Below are positions 7,683 to 15,490 of a DNA stretch of 21,194 nucleotides, one piece after another. The notes beneath the pieces are model-generated. The model saw only the letters and a list, made by a program, of their open reading frames with translations. It was not told where the DNA came from and ran no database searches. The stretch spans positions 1 through 21,194 of the forward strand of contig CAYWJN010000044.1 of NCBI GenBank assembly GCA_964457455.1, read 5' to 3'. The position numbers were made by a program, and so were the translations under genes. Source of the stretch: JABMPU01 sp964457455 (GTDB lineage Bacteria; Cloacimonadota; Cloacimonadia; Cloacimonadales; TCS61). The stretch's first letter is position 1; each line of letters opens with the position of its first letter.

Positions 7683-8172
7683 TCAAATAGAAAAATTCTG
7701 TAAAGAAATCAAAAGTCCAATTGGTTCGCTGGTTCTTATTTCAGATAAATCTGCCTTGATTGGTATAGAATTCGGCAAGGAAAAAGTTGATAACCTTCCT
7801 AATAAACCTTTAAAAGAGAATCACACAATTTTGAACGAAACCGAAAAACAATTGCTAGAATATTTTCCGGGAAATAGAAGAGAATTTGATATTCCTCTAA
7901 AATTGATCGGAACAGATTTCCAGAAAAAAGTTTGGCAAGAACTCATTAAAATTCCCTTTGGAGAAACTATTTCTTACCAGCAATTAGCAGAAAAAATGGG
8001 TAATCAAAATAAAGCACGAGCAGTAGGAAATGCAAATAGTAAAAATCCCATTCCCATAATTATTCCTTGCCACAGAGTCATTGAAAAGAATGGAAAGCTG
8101 GGTGGATTTGGTGGAGGTTTACACATCAAGCAATTCTTATTGGAACTTGAAGAAAATTCATTCTACCACTGA
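7672..8172 (+). CDS. ogt: Methylated-DNA--protein-cysteine S-methyltransferase
   Basis: This 166-residue protein repairs O6-alkylguanine (and O4-alkylthymine) by irreversible transfer of the alkyl group to its own cysteine. The active-site motif is intact: IPCHRVI with Cys133, then the typical GKLGGFGGG segment (residues 141-149). The helix-turn-helix that flips the base is visible as FGETISYQQLAEKMG (residues 96-110), followed by KARAVGNANSKNP, with the conserved arginine finger in ARAVG. The length fits the single-protein Ogt type without an AdaA regulator domain. The start is the ATG at 7672 after a TGAGG site (7661-7665). It lies just downstream of the tRNA-like gene and seems monocistronic. 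Symbol ogt is given by family type; some genomes call it mgt. Confidence 0.95.
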   Translation: MHSDQIEKFCKEIKSPIGSLVLISDKSALIGIEFGKEKVDNLPNKPLKENHTILNETEKQLLEYFPGNRREFDIPLKLIGTDFQKKVWQELIKIPFGETISYQQLAEKMGNQNKARAVGNANSKNPIPIIIPCHRVIEKNGKLGGFGGGLHIKQFLLELEENSFYH

Positions 8173-8397
8173 GCTTGGGAATAAGAAGAAATTATCCTTC
8201 GTGAATCTTAGCGTTCTTAGTGACTGAACAATCCCTGAACTTGCCCTGAAATTATAAACTTGACAAATAACATTTAATCTTCAATTTTCTTATAAGTTTC
8301 TAAAAAAAGAAATAAATCTCTTTTGGAAAACGAAAATATTGTTTTTTAAAAACGCGAAAAGAAATGAGATTGCAAAAGTGATGAAAAGAGGTAGAAA

Positions 8398-8904
8398 ATG
8401 AGTGATAACAAAAAGGGAAGTTTTTTATCAAAGTGGAGAAAAAAAGATTCTGAAATTATTCTAACCTTAAAACGAATTCCAATTTGTGCTGATTTATCTC
8501 GTCAAGAATTTGGAGAAATCGAGAAAATAATTAAAAAAAAATCTTATAAAGCAAACGAACTTATTTTTGATGAATCTGAAATGAATTTAGGTCTGTATAT
8601 CATATTAGATGGAAATATCGAGATATACAGTTATTCAAAAAAGAAAGAAAAATTATTAGCTTCATTAAGCGATGGAGACTTTTTTGGTGAATTGACAATG
8701 ATTACAGAAAAGCCCAGTTCAGCAGCAGCTATTGCTAAAACAGATTCAAATATACTTGTTTTTTACCGCTCCGATCTGCTCGACCTTCTAAAAAGAAAAC
8801 CTTCTACTGGAATAAAAATCCTATTAAATCTGGCTACAATGATGGGTGAACGTCTTCGAGTTGCCAATGAAATCTTGAATAAGGAAAGACGAGCAAATAA
8901 ATGA
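8398..8904 (+). CDS. Stand-alone cyclic-nucleotide-binding-domain protein, module 1
   Basis: This 168-residue protein consists of one CNB beta-roll with flanking helices and no DNA-binding or catalytic domain. Residues 24-124 hold the fold: LKRIPICADLS, then ANELIFDESE, GLYIILDGNIEIYS, and the phosphate-binding cassette GDFFGELTMITEKPSSAAA (93-111). Gly97 and Glu98 of the cassette are kept, but the Arg that contacts the cyclic phosphate in CRP/PKA-type domains is Ser107 here. Nucleotide binding is therefore doubtful. The C-terminal helix (DLLDLLKRKPSTGIKILLNLA) resembles the hinge region of CRP-like proteins. Its stop overlaps the start of the permease (ATGA, 8901-8904), so the two are translationally coupled. 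I infer a regulatory subunit or sensor for that permease. The ribosome site is AGAGGT before the ATG. Confidence 0.9.
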   Translation: MSDNKKGSFLSKWRKKDSEIILTLKRIPICADLSRQEFGEIEKIIKKKSYKANELIFDESEMNLGLYIILDGNIEIYSYSKKKEKLLASLSDGDFFGELTMITEKPSSAAAIAKTDSNILVFYRSDLLDLLKRKPSTGIKILLNLATMMGERLRVANEILNKERRANK

Positions 8905-10007
8905 ACACTTCTTTGAATCCGGTTCTTCGAGTTGTACAAATTTTAAGAATCACTTTTTTCCTCATAATTTTATACCTGATTTGGCCTTATATTTCTAATG
9001 TTGTCATGATTTTAGCTTTGGTTTTTCTGTTTACCACAGTGCTTGCACCAACAGTAGATAAGCTGGAAGGAAAGCTTCATAAAAGAATTTTATCTGTCTT
9101 GATTGTCTTAGTTTCAATATTGATTATTTTGGGATTATTCTCTTATATTTTTGTTGCTCAATTTTCCACGCATATTACAAATCTGACTTCTAAACTAGAT
9201 AACAAGGAGATAATTAACACATTTAATAATAACTTCGAGCAAATAACAAATAAGTTGCCGGTTTTCATAAAAAACTTCGTGGAAGACCAATCTAAGGAAA
9301 CGAATTTTTCTGCGAAAGTAACAAAATATTTCCAATCTTTTCTGGGACAATTTGTAGATTTAATACAAAAAATCGGCTCTTTTATTTTCTATTTTTTGAT
9401 GACTTTTATCTTCACAATTATCACACTTTATGAATATCATAATTTTAAAAGGTTTTTTATCAGGTTTATCTCAAACAGATACTATGAAACATCGCTGAAA
9501 ATCCTATCTGAAATTGAAGAGCAGATCAGCATTAATATTCGCGGTCAATTTCGTGCCACTGTACGAATTGCTTTTATGACCGCTGTCGGTTTAGGAATAT
9601 TAAATTTATTTTTTAAAGCAAATATCACTTTAATAATTTTTCTTGGAATCATTTCCGGTATTGCCAGTTTGATTCCAATTTTTGGAATTTTTATTGGAGT
9701 TGTTCCTGCGATTCTAGTGTCGGTTCTATTCAATCTTGGCAGTGAATATGCAATTAATAATTATTTCTTCATTCCTCATATTCTCGTTATTTTCATTCTT
9801 GTTTTTCAGCTTGATAAAAGCATTATCTCACCCATGATTTTACATAAGAAGGTAGGGTTGCATCCATTACTGGTTTTGATCGTGTTAATTGTCGGAGGAG
9901 ATTTGATGGGACCGATCGGTATGCTTTTTGTTGTGCCTATTGCAGGTGTGATTAAAGTATTTTTCGTAGAAATTATATGGATGGTAAAGCATTCGTATTT
10001 GCTTTGA
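8901..10007 (+). CDS. AI-2E family (UPF0118/PerM) membrane permease, module 1
   Basis: This 368-residue inner-membrane protein has hydrophobic segments at about 14-30, 33-50, 63-86, 158-177, 220-238, 241-277, 289-305 and 323-357, and a soluble loop at about 88-155. That layout is typical of the AI-2E transporter family (TqsA, PerM and relatives). The family signature at the end is present: GLHPLLVLIVLIVGGDLMGP (319-338), then IGMLFVVPIAGVIKV. Family members have been linked to export of the AI-2 signal and to ion/proton antiport; the substrate cannot be read from the sequence. Its ATG overlaps the stop of the CNB gene. A second copy of the pair follows after 110 bases. No luxS-type gene is in the window. 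Confidence 0.93.
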   Translation: MNTSLNPVLRVVQILRITFFLIILYLIWPYISNVVMILALVFLFTTVLAPTVDKLEGKLHKRILSVLIVLVSILIILGLFSYIFVAQFSTHITNLTSKLDNKEIINTFNNNFEQITNKLPVFIKNFVEDQSKETNFSAKVTKYFQSFLGQFVDLIQKIGSFIFYFLMTFIFTIITLYEYHNFKRFFIRFISNRYYETSLKILSEIEEQISINIRGQFRATVRIAFMTAVGLGILNLFFKANITLIIFLGIISGIASLIPIFGIFIGVVPAILVSVLFNLGSEYAINNYFFIPHILVIFILVFQLDKSIISPMILHKKVGLHPLLVLIVLIVGGDLMGPIGMLFVVPIAGVIKVFFVEIIWMVKHSYLL

Positions 10008-10086
10008 GAGGTTCTGGGTTCTGGGTTCAAAGGTTCAGAGGTTCTGGGTTAGAGCAAAAGGCAACCCTGAACGTTGAACCTTGAAC
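10008..10086. repeat. Direct and inverted repeat element between the two CNB-permease modules
   Basis: GAGGTTCTGGGTT occurs twice exactly (10008-10020 and 10038-10050). The segment 10025-10050 (GTTCAAAGGTTCA ... CTGGGTT) is imperfectly complementary to 10063-10086 (AACCCTGAACGTTGAACC, then TTGAAC), with a 12-base loop. A long hairpin directly after the stop of the first permease could separate the transcripts of the two modules. It might also mark the duplication junction. Confidence 0.7.
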
Positions 10087-10117
10087 ACCTGAAATTTTTG
10101 TAATAAAGAGGTAAGTT

Positions 10118-10630
10118 ATGAAAAGTCCAATATGGGAAAATATTTTCAGAGGATGGAACAAAGAAAAAGAGAGCGATACAGTTCTCACTTTAAAACAGGT
10201 TCCAATTTTTGCAGACCTTACAGAAAAGGAATTTTCACAGATCGAGAAAATCATTCATAAAAGATATTACAAACCCAAAGAGTTTATTTTCAAAGAATCC
10301 GCACCAGGAGTTGGAATGTATATTATTATGAAAGGTTCTGTGGATATTGTACTCAACTCATCAACAGAAGATGAAACAATTTTGGCAACTATGAAGGAAG
10401 GTAATTTTTTTGGTGAATTAACACTTTTAGACGAAAAGCCACGTTCTGCTGCTGCTGTTTCTCGTGAAAATTCCGTAATTCTTGGTTTTTTCAGACCAGA
10501 CCTGCTGGACCTTCTTAAAAGAAAACCTTCTTTTGGAATTAAAATCCTCCTGAATTTAGCTTCAATAATCGGTGATCGTTTGAGAGATACAAACGAAAAA
10601 CTTGGAAAATTTAGACGAGGTAAGAAATGA
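10118..10630 (+). CDS. Stand-alone cyclic-nucleotide-binding-domain protein, module 2
   Basis: This 170-residue paralogue of the protein at 8398-8904 aligns along its whole length (LTLKQVPIFADLTEKEF, EFIFKESAPGVGMYII, LDLLKRKPSFGIKILLNLA). The phosphate-binding cassette reads GNFFGELTLLDEKPRSAAA (residues 95-113) and keeps both Gly99-Glu100 and Arg109. In contrast to the first copy, it therefore has the residues expected for binding cAMP or cGMP. There is no helix-turn-helix and no catalytic domain. The ribosome site AGAGGT precedes the ATG at 10118. The stop overlaps the start of the second permease (ATGA, 10627-10630). I infer that it senses a cyclic nucleotide and acts on, or together with, the permease. 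Confidence 0.92.
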   Translation: MKSPIWENIFRGWNKEKESDTVLTLKQVPIFADLTEKEFSQIEKIIHKRYYKPKEFIFKESAPGVGMYIIMKGSVDIVLNSSTEDETILATMKEGNFFGELTLLDEKPRSAAAVSRENSVILGFFRPDLLDLLKRKPSFGIKILLNLASIIGDRLRDTNEKLGKFRRGKK

Positions 10631-11733
10631 AAGAAAAAACAGAACCACTCATAAAATTATATCGTCTTATCCAACTCGTTCTGATCGCAATAATCATATA
10701 TTTTATCTGGCCGCATATTTCCAATGTAGTTATGATTCTGGCAATTGTCTTTCTTTTCACGACCATTCTATTGCCGGCTGTTGACTGGTTGGAAGGAAAA
10801 ATTAAAAGTCGAATCCTGGCAGTACTTATGCTTTTGTTTTTTCTTTTGGCAATTATTGTTTTATTCTTCGGTTCATTTGGCGTAAATTTTTATAATGAAG
10901 GTAAGGAATTTTCTCAAAATATTGATAAAGAGAAAGTTGCTCAAACGCTGGAAAAAATGTCTCACGCTACCACAGCTAAACTTCCCGGTTTTATTAAAGA
11001 CACCATCCATGAACAAACTAAAGACATAGATTATACAGCCAGAGTTGGAAAGATCGTGAAATCAATCGCTGAAAAATTTACTGCTTTTGCAGCAAAACTG
11101 GGCACTTTTGTTTTCCTGCTTTTTATGACACTTATCTTCACGATTATATTGCTCTACGAGTATCATAACTTTAAGAAAAATCTGGTGAGTCTTATCTCAA
11201 ACAGGTATTTTGAAATTTCTTTGAGACTGATTTCCCAGATCGAGAAGCAGGTTAGCGGATACCTGAGCGGTCAACTTCTGGCAGCCACAAGTGTAGCAAT
11301 TTTATCCATTCTCGGTTTATTCCTGATAAATGCTTTATTCGATGCAAACTTAAGCCTGATTATTTTTATCGGTATTATTGCCGGCTTGGCAAATCTGATT
11401 CCGTTAATTGGTCCTTTTGCAGGAATGTTCCCAGCTATTGTTATTGCAATTTTAAATAATATCCAGAATCCGGCAGCAGTCGATCACTTTTTCTTCATTC
11501 CTCATATTATCATAATGTTCATAATTGTGCAACAGATTGATAATAACCTGGTTTCACCAATGGTTGTTGGTAAAAGTGTGGGCATACATCCCATCGTAGT
11601 TCTCATTGCTCTTATCATTGGTGGAAATCTGATGGGACCGATCGGTATGCTTTTCGCAGTTCCAGCAGTGGGAGTGATGAAAGTTGTTTTTACTGAAATC
11701 CGCTGGGCTATGAAAAATGCACAATACTTGTAA
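10627..11733 (+). CDS. AI-2E family (UPF0118/PerM) membrane permease, module 2
   Basis: This 368-residue protein is the same length as the first permease and closely similar. Shared stretches include WPHISNVVMILA, LLYEYHNFKK followed by LISNRYFEISL, and the end NLMGPIGMLFAVPAVGVMKV (WPYISNVVMILA, DLMGPIGMLFVVPIAGVIKV in copy 1). The loop between the third and fourth hydrophobic segments (about residues 88-150) is the most divergent part. Substrate-facing or partner-binding differences may lie there. The signature GIHPIVVLIALIIGGNLMGP near residue 320-338 marks the AI-2E family. It is coupled to the second CNB gene by a four-base overlap. A repeat hairpin lies between its stop and the end of uvrC on the opposite strand. 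Function beyond membrane transport is not determinable. Confidence 0.93.
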   Translation: MKEKTEPLIKLYRLIQLVLIAIIIYFIWPHISNVVMILAIVFLFTTILLPAVDWLEGKIKSRILAVLMLLFFLLAIIVLFFGSFGVNFYNEGKEFSQNIDKEKVAQTLEKMSHATTAKLPGFIKDTIHEQTKDIDYTARVGKIVKSIAEKFTAFAAKLGTFVFLLFMTLIFTIILLYEYHNFKKNLVSLISNRYFEISLRLISQIEKQVSGYLSGQLLAATSVAILSILGLFLINALFDANLSLIIFIGIIAGLANLIPLIGPFAGMFPAIVIAILNNIQNPAAVDHFFFIPHIIIMFIIVQQIDNNLVSPMVVGKSVGIHPIVVLIALIIGGNLMGPIGMLFAVPAVGVMKVVFTEIRWAMKNAQYL

Positions 11734-11735
11734 AA

Positions 11736-11837
11736 CCTCACCTTAATCCTCTTGAGATCGTTTGCTTCGCAAGCCGACTCATACCTAAAAGGAGAGGAAA
11801 TTCTCCTTCTCCTCGTAGGAGAAGGTCGGGATGAGGT
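11736..11837. terminator. Nested inverted repeat between convergent permease and uvrC genes
   Basis: ACCTCA (11735-11740) pairs with TGAGGT (11832-11837) as an outer stem. Inside is a perfect 9-bp hairpin CCTTCTCCT-CGT-AGGAGAAGG (11805-11825). A second hairpin, CCTCT ... CCTAAAAGGAGAGG, is split by a 31-base insert. It sits at the shared 3' ends of two convergent genes, so I infer a bidirectional terminator. There is no T-run after the hairpin in either direction, so an ordinary intrinsic terminator is not proven. The layout looks like a dispersed repeat element used at gene ends. Confidence 0.6.
11753..11783. repeat. 31-base palindromic insert that splits a hairpin
   Basis: Removing 11753-11783 joins CCTCT to CCTAAAAGGAGAGG and gives the perfect hairpin CCTCTCCT-AAA-AGGAGAGG. 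The insert is itself an imperfect palindrome: GAG (11754-11756) faces CTC (11778-11780), TCG faces CGA, and TTGC-TTC-GCAA forms the centre. It shares TCGCAAGC with the element at 2914-2941. No obvious target duplication is seen. Confidence 0.6.
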
Positions 11838-11857
11838 GAAAAAAAAATATTCAATAT

Positions 11858-13681
11858 TCAATAGAAAATATTCAATAAAAAATTCAATCCATCCAATATC
11901 TTCTTCGCAGTTTTCTCTCCGATTCCTTTTATTTCTGTTAGCTTTTCGACTGAAGCTTTTTTTATTTTCTTAATCGAACCGAGTTCTTTTAAAAGCAAAA
12001 ATTTTGTTTCTGTTCCAATTCCGTGAATTTTATCAAGCTCGCTGACTAAAGTCCGGTTTGTTCGTCTTTTCCTATGAAAAGTAATCGCAAACCTGTGTGC
12101 TTCATCTCTGATATTTATCAATAATCGCAAAGCAGATGATGAGCGCGGTAAAAAAATCGATTCCGAATTATCTGGCAGGAAAACTTCTTCCAGTCTTTTT
12201 GCAAGAGAGATCATTTCGATTTTTTCCAATTTCATTTGCTTTAAAACTCCAAAAGCTGAACTCAACTGTCCCTTTCCACCATCGATTATTATCAAATCAG
12301 GTTTTTCCTGCTCTTCGATTTTTATCAAATACCTTTGAAGGGTTTCTGCTAATGATGCAAAATCATCCTGTCCTTGCACGGTTTTGATGATATAATGACG
12401 ATAATTTTTCTTTTTGGGTTTACCATTTTCATAGAAAACGAGAGAAGCAACTGTATCTGTTCCCTGGATTGTGGAAATATCAAAGCAAGCCATTTTTCGG
12501 GGTAATTTTTTCAAACCCAATTTTTCCTTTAATTCTGTGATGGGATAAATCGTTCTGCTGCTTTTCCGCAAATATTTCAGCTTCTGTTCTTCCACATAAT
12601 TGAAAGCGTTTTCTTTTGAGATTGTAATTAAAGCTTTCATCTCTCCACGCTGAGGAATTAATAGCTTATTTTTTAACCAGAAATTTAATGTTTCATAATC
12701 GTCCGGTTTTATTTGCAAAATAATTTTATGAGGTAGTTTTTCAATTTTTTCCACATAATATTGTTTTAAAAACGCTTCTAAAATTTCAGATATTTTCCTG
12801 TCTTCTGCATTCTCAATCGAATAAATTTCTTTGTTTAATAATTTACCTGAAAGGATCTTCAAAACTGCAACAGCAGCTTTATTTTCTTCTTTATAAATTC
12901 CCACCACATCACGATTTTTATCATCAGTAAAAAACATGCTGTGCGATCTATTCAACCTGTAGATATTATTGATTTTATCACGGAATTGAGCAGCTTTCTC
13001 AAAGTGCATTCGATCCGATTCAAGCTGCATTTCCTGCTTTAAATTTGAGATAACTTCAGTATTTCTTCCATTCAAAAAATGAAAGATATTGGAAATTATT
13101 TTCTTATATTCTTCTCTTGAAATTTTACCCACGCATGCACCAGAGCATTTTCCAAGCTGATAATTTATACAAGGTCTATCAAATACTACTTTTTCTGATG
13201 GTATTTTTCGTGTACAGGTTCGAAATGGAAAAATCCATTCTAACAATCTTAAAGTTTTTTTTATTGCTTTGCTGTCTGTGTACGGACCAAAATATTTCGA
13301 GCCATCTTTCAATACTTTTCTGGTACTCTCTATTCTAGGAAATGGTTCTTTCATTGTTACTTTTATGAAAGGATATTGTTTGTCATCTCGTAGATAAATA
13401 TTGTATTTAGGTTTGTATTTTTTGATAAGATTGTTTTCCAGGACCAGAGCATCCACTTCCGTAGCAGTTATGATATAATCAAAATCTGAAATATTTTCCA
13501 CAAGTTGTTCGGTTTTTACATCCTGAAATTTCCCTGTAAAATATGTTCTCACTCGATTTTTTAGGATCTTTGCTTTTCCCACATAAATGATTTTCCCTGT
13601 TGAGTTCTTCATCAGGTAAACGCCAGGTTTGTTTGGAATTAACGAGATTTTCTGTTTTAAATCTTCAGAAATTGTTATCAT
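11858..13681 (-). CDS. uvrC: Excinuclease ABC subunit C
   Basis: This 607-residue protein makes both incisions during nucleotide excision repair with UvrA and UvrB. It has the GIY-YIG nuclease at the N-terminus (PGVYLMKN, residues 19-26, and IIYVGKAKILKNRVRTYF from 31). Four cysteines (156, 171, 179, 183) match the iron-sulfur site reported for UvrC. The UVR motif that contacts UvrB is at about 213-245 (MHFEKAAQFRDKINNI). The RNase H-like nuclease follows, with Asp401 (CFDIS) and Asp467 (IIIDGGKGQL). Paired helix-hairpin-helix motifs lie at about 550-597 (LDKIHGIGTETK, IKGIGEKTAKKIL). The length is normal and no key residue is missing. Its ATG lies six bases after the murJ stop and has no clear ribosome site, so coupling to murJ translation is likely. 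Confidence 0.97.
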   Translation of the reverse strand: MITISEDLKQKISLIPNKPGVYLMKNSTGKIIYVGKAKILKNRVRTYFTGKFQDVKTEQLVENISDFDYIITATEVDALVLENNLIKKYKPKYNIYLRDDKQYPFIKVTMKEPFPRIESTRKVLKDGSKYFGPYTDSKAIKKTLRLLEWIFPFRTCTRKIPSEKVVFDRPCINYQLGKCSGACVGKISREEYKKIISNIFHFLNGRNTEVISNLKQEMQLESDRMHFEKAAQFRDKINNIYRLNRSHSMFFTDDKNRDVVGIYKEENKAAVAVLKILSGKLLNKEIYSIENAEDRKISEILEAFLKQYYVEKIEKLPHKIILQIKPDDYETLNFWLKNKLLIPQRGEMKALITISKENAFNYVEEQKLKYLRKSSRTIYPITELKEKLGLKKLPRKMACFDISTIQGTDTVASLVFYENGKPKKKNYRHYIIKTVQGQDDFASLAETLQRYLIKIEEQEKPDLIIIDGGKGQLSSAFGVLKQMKLEKIEMISLAKRLEEVFLPDNSESIFLPRSSSALRLLINIRDEAHRFAITFHRKRRTNRTLVSELDKIHGIGTETKFLLLKELGSIKKIKKASVEKLTEIKGIGEKTAKKILDGLNFLLNIFY

Positions 13682-13687
13682 TTTAAA

Positions 13688-15256
13688 TTAACGTTTTAAT
13701 CTTAAAAATGAAAATAATTTATTTCTAATATCAGAACTGTATTCTACTTTTAGGATATTTGAGCCAAAAAAAACTACAATTAAACTTAATACTCCAAAAA
13801 CCACAATTTTGATTATTGATTCAAAAAAAGTTGCAGCAGTAAATATCTTATTCGTAAAGAAGAGACCGATAAAAATCAAAACTGATAAACACAAAATTTT
13901 AGAAATATTTAACCAGACTTTAGGAAAAGGAATTTCCGGTAATCTCTTTTTCATCACACAAAGAAGAATAAAAAAATGAATCATCGCAGAAATTGAGGTG
14001 GCAAAAGCGAGCCCGGCATGCTGAAGAAATTGCATCAAAATAAGATTCAGAATGATATTTATCGTCACGATAACCGCAGAAATTTTTACTGGTGTTTTTG
14101 TATCTTTATTGGCATAAAAAATCGGAATTATTAACCGGTTCAAACTGAAGAAGATCAATCCAACGGAATAAAAAAGCAAGGCTCGATACGTCATATCCAA
14201 AGAATGGGAAGTAAACGCACCACGCATAAAAAGAATTCGAATGAAATCTTTTCCGAGACCGGCAATTATGGCGGTAATTGGTAACATTATAAAGCTTAAA
14301 GTGTTTATCGAAAATTTTAAACTATTTTGAAATTCATTCCATTTTTTCTGAGCCACATATTTGGAAAACAAAGGTAAAACAGCAACACTGGTTGCCACTC
14401 CAAAAATCCCTAATGGAAGCTGCATCAAACGATTTCCATAAGTTAAAGCTGCAAAACTTCCCGTTGCCAATAATGAGGCAAGAATCAAATCCACTGCCAA
14501 GTTTACCTGCCTAATTGCCAGACCAATAACTCCCGGTAAAAAACGATGCCAGACTGATAATATCGCTTCCCCCTTTAGATTGAAAACTATTTTAATTTTG
14601 TATCCAATTTTTTTTAAAAGTGGAAAATTTATTATTGTCTGTAAAATCCCTCCAAGAATAACACCAATTGCCCAGAAAACAATTTGTGAATCCGTAGAAG
14701 CATCTTTGTTTATAAAGACGAATATTCCCAAACTGCCGATCATAGCAATATTCAGAAAAGCAGAAGAAAGACCGGGAATAAAGAAAAAACCGTGGGAATT
14801 TAAAATTGAGATGAGGGTGGATGAAAGACCGATCAAAAATAAATATGGAAATAAAATCCGAACTAATTTCAGAGTTAAATGATAAGTTTGTTCATCAAAA
14901 CCAGGAGCTAATATTTTCACAATTACCGGTGCTAAAATAATTCCTAACAAACAAAGAATCAGTAAAAATAAAGATAGAATCGAAAGAACATTTAAAGCAA
15001 AATTAAGCTGAACTTTTTTATCTTTTTTAATTCCGATTTCACTATAGATTGGTACAAAAGCTGCAGAAAGTGCACCTTCACCAAAAAGTTTCCTGAGAAG
15101 ATTGGGAATCTGAAATGCAGCCTGAAATGCATCTGCTACATAAGTTGTACCAAAAAAACTGGTCATCACAATATCGCGAACAAGTCCAAAAATGCGACTG
15201 ATAAGAACTGCAGATGACATCGAACCGATATTTTTGGCTAATTTTTTATTACTCAT
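13688..15256 (-). CDS. murJ: MurJ/MviN lipid II flippase
   Basis: This protein of about 522 residues is an inner-membrane flippase that moves the peptidoglycan precursor lipid II to the outer face. The N-terminal MviN signature is clear: SSAVLISRIFGLVRDIVMTS, then GTTYVADAFQAAFQIPNLLR, then LFGEGALSAAFVPIYSE. About 13-14 hydrophobic segments extend over the rest. I prefer the ATG at 15256. Translation could be extended to a TTG at 15274 (six residues, MRNCEN), but that codon lies within the GAGG-containing region that probably serves as ribosome site. It forms an operon with uvrC, gap six bases. Given the nearby glycosyltransferases, a related polysaccharide flippase is possible, but the MurJ signature is the better fit. 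Confidence 0.93.
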   Translation of the reverse strand: MSNKKLAKNIGSMSSAVLISRIFGLVRDIVMTSFFGTTYVADAFQAAFQIPNLLRKLFGEGALSAAFVPIYSEIGIKKDKKVQLNFALNVLSILSLFLLILCLLGIILAPVIVKILAPGFDEQTYHLTLKLVRILFPYLFLIGLSSTLISILNSHGFFFIPGLSSAFLNIAMIGSLGIFVFINKDASTDSQIVFWAIGVILGGILQTIINFPLLKKIGYKIKIVFNLKGEAILSVWHRFLPGVIGLAIRQVNLAVDLILASLLATGSFAALTYGNRLMQLPLGIFGVATSVAVLPLFSKYVAQKKWNEFQNSLKFSINTLSFIMLPITAIIAGLGKDFIRILFMRGAFTSHSLDMTYRALLFYSVGLIFFSLNRLIIPIFYANKDTKTPVKISAVIVTINIILNLILMQFLQHAGLAFATSISAMIHFFILLCVMKKRLPEIPFPKVWLNISKILCLSVLIFIGLFFTNKIFTAATFFESIIKIVVFGVLSLIVVFFGSNILKVEYSSDIRNKLFSFLRLKR

Positions 15257-15370
15257 ATTTTCACAATTCCTCAAAGATAAAAAATGAACTTGTTATTTAT
15301 TGTAAACAAAATTGTTTATTTAGATTGACAAAAAAAGACTTGAAGATAACTAAAATATTATAATTGCTTA

Positions 15371-15441
15371 CTCCTTCCGAAGCAGAAGTTTCTGGAATTA
15401 GTCCCTTTCGAACTGTCCCGAAAGCCTTCGGGAGGAAGGAG
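15371..15441. repeat. Structured repeat element between murJ and the glycosyltransferase operon
   Basis: CTCCTTCC (15371-15378) pairs with GGAAGGAG (15434-15441), closing a 71-base element. Inside lies a perfect 7-bp hairpin TCCCGAA-AGCC-TTCGGGA (15416-15433). It is located in the divergent intergenic region, 50 bases before the first glycosyltransferase. If transcribed it would be in that gene's leader. A TTGACA at 15325-15330 and a TATAAT at 15359-15364 occur upstream, but their spacing (28 bases) is wrong for one promoter. Confidence 0.6.
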
Positions 15442-15490
15442 AAAATCAATATGTCGAGAATTTAATGTACTCATTAGTAAGGTGACCACA

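Noticed and set aside
8198..8296. Possible promoter (TTGACA at 8260) and a TTCGTGAATCTTAG-type phrase before the first CNB gene
   Set aside because: The nearest -10-like TATAAG is 25 bases away, too far for one promoter. The phrase looks like a dispersed intergenic repeat, but there is only one copy here.
8901..11733. A quorum-sensing (AI-2) operon
   Set aside because: The family name alone suggests AI-2. No luxS, lsr or AI-2 receptor gene is present, and other members of the family move ions.
11752..11973. Plus-strand ORF over the permease-uvrC junction
   Set aside because: It covers the nested inverted repeat and the antisense of the uvrC 3' end.
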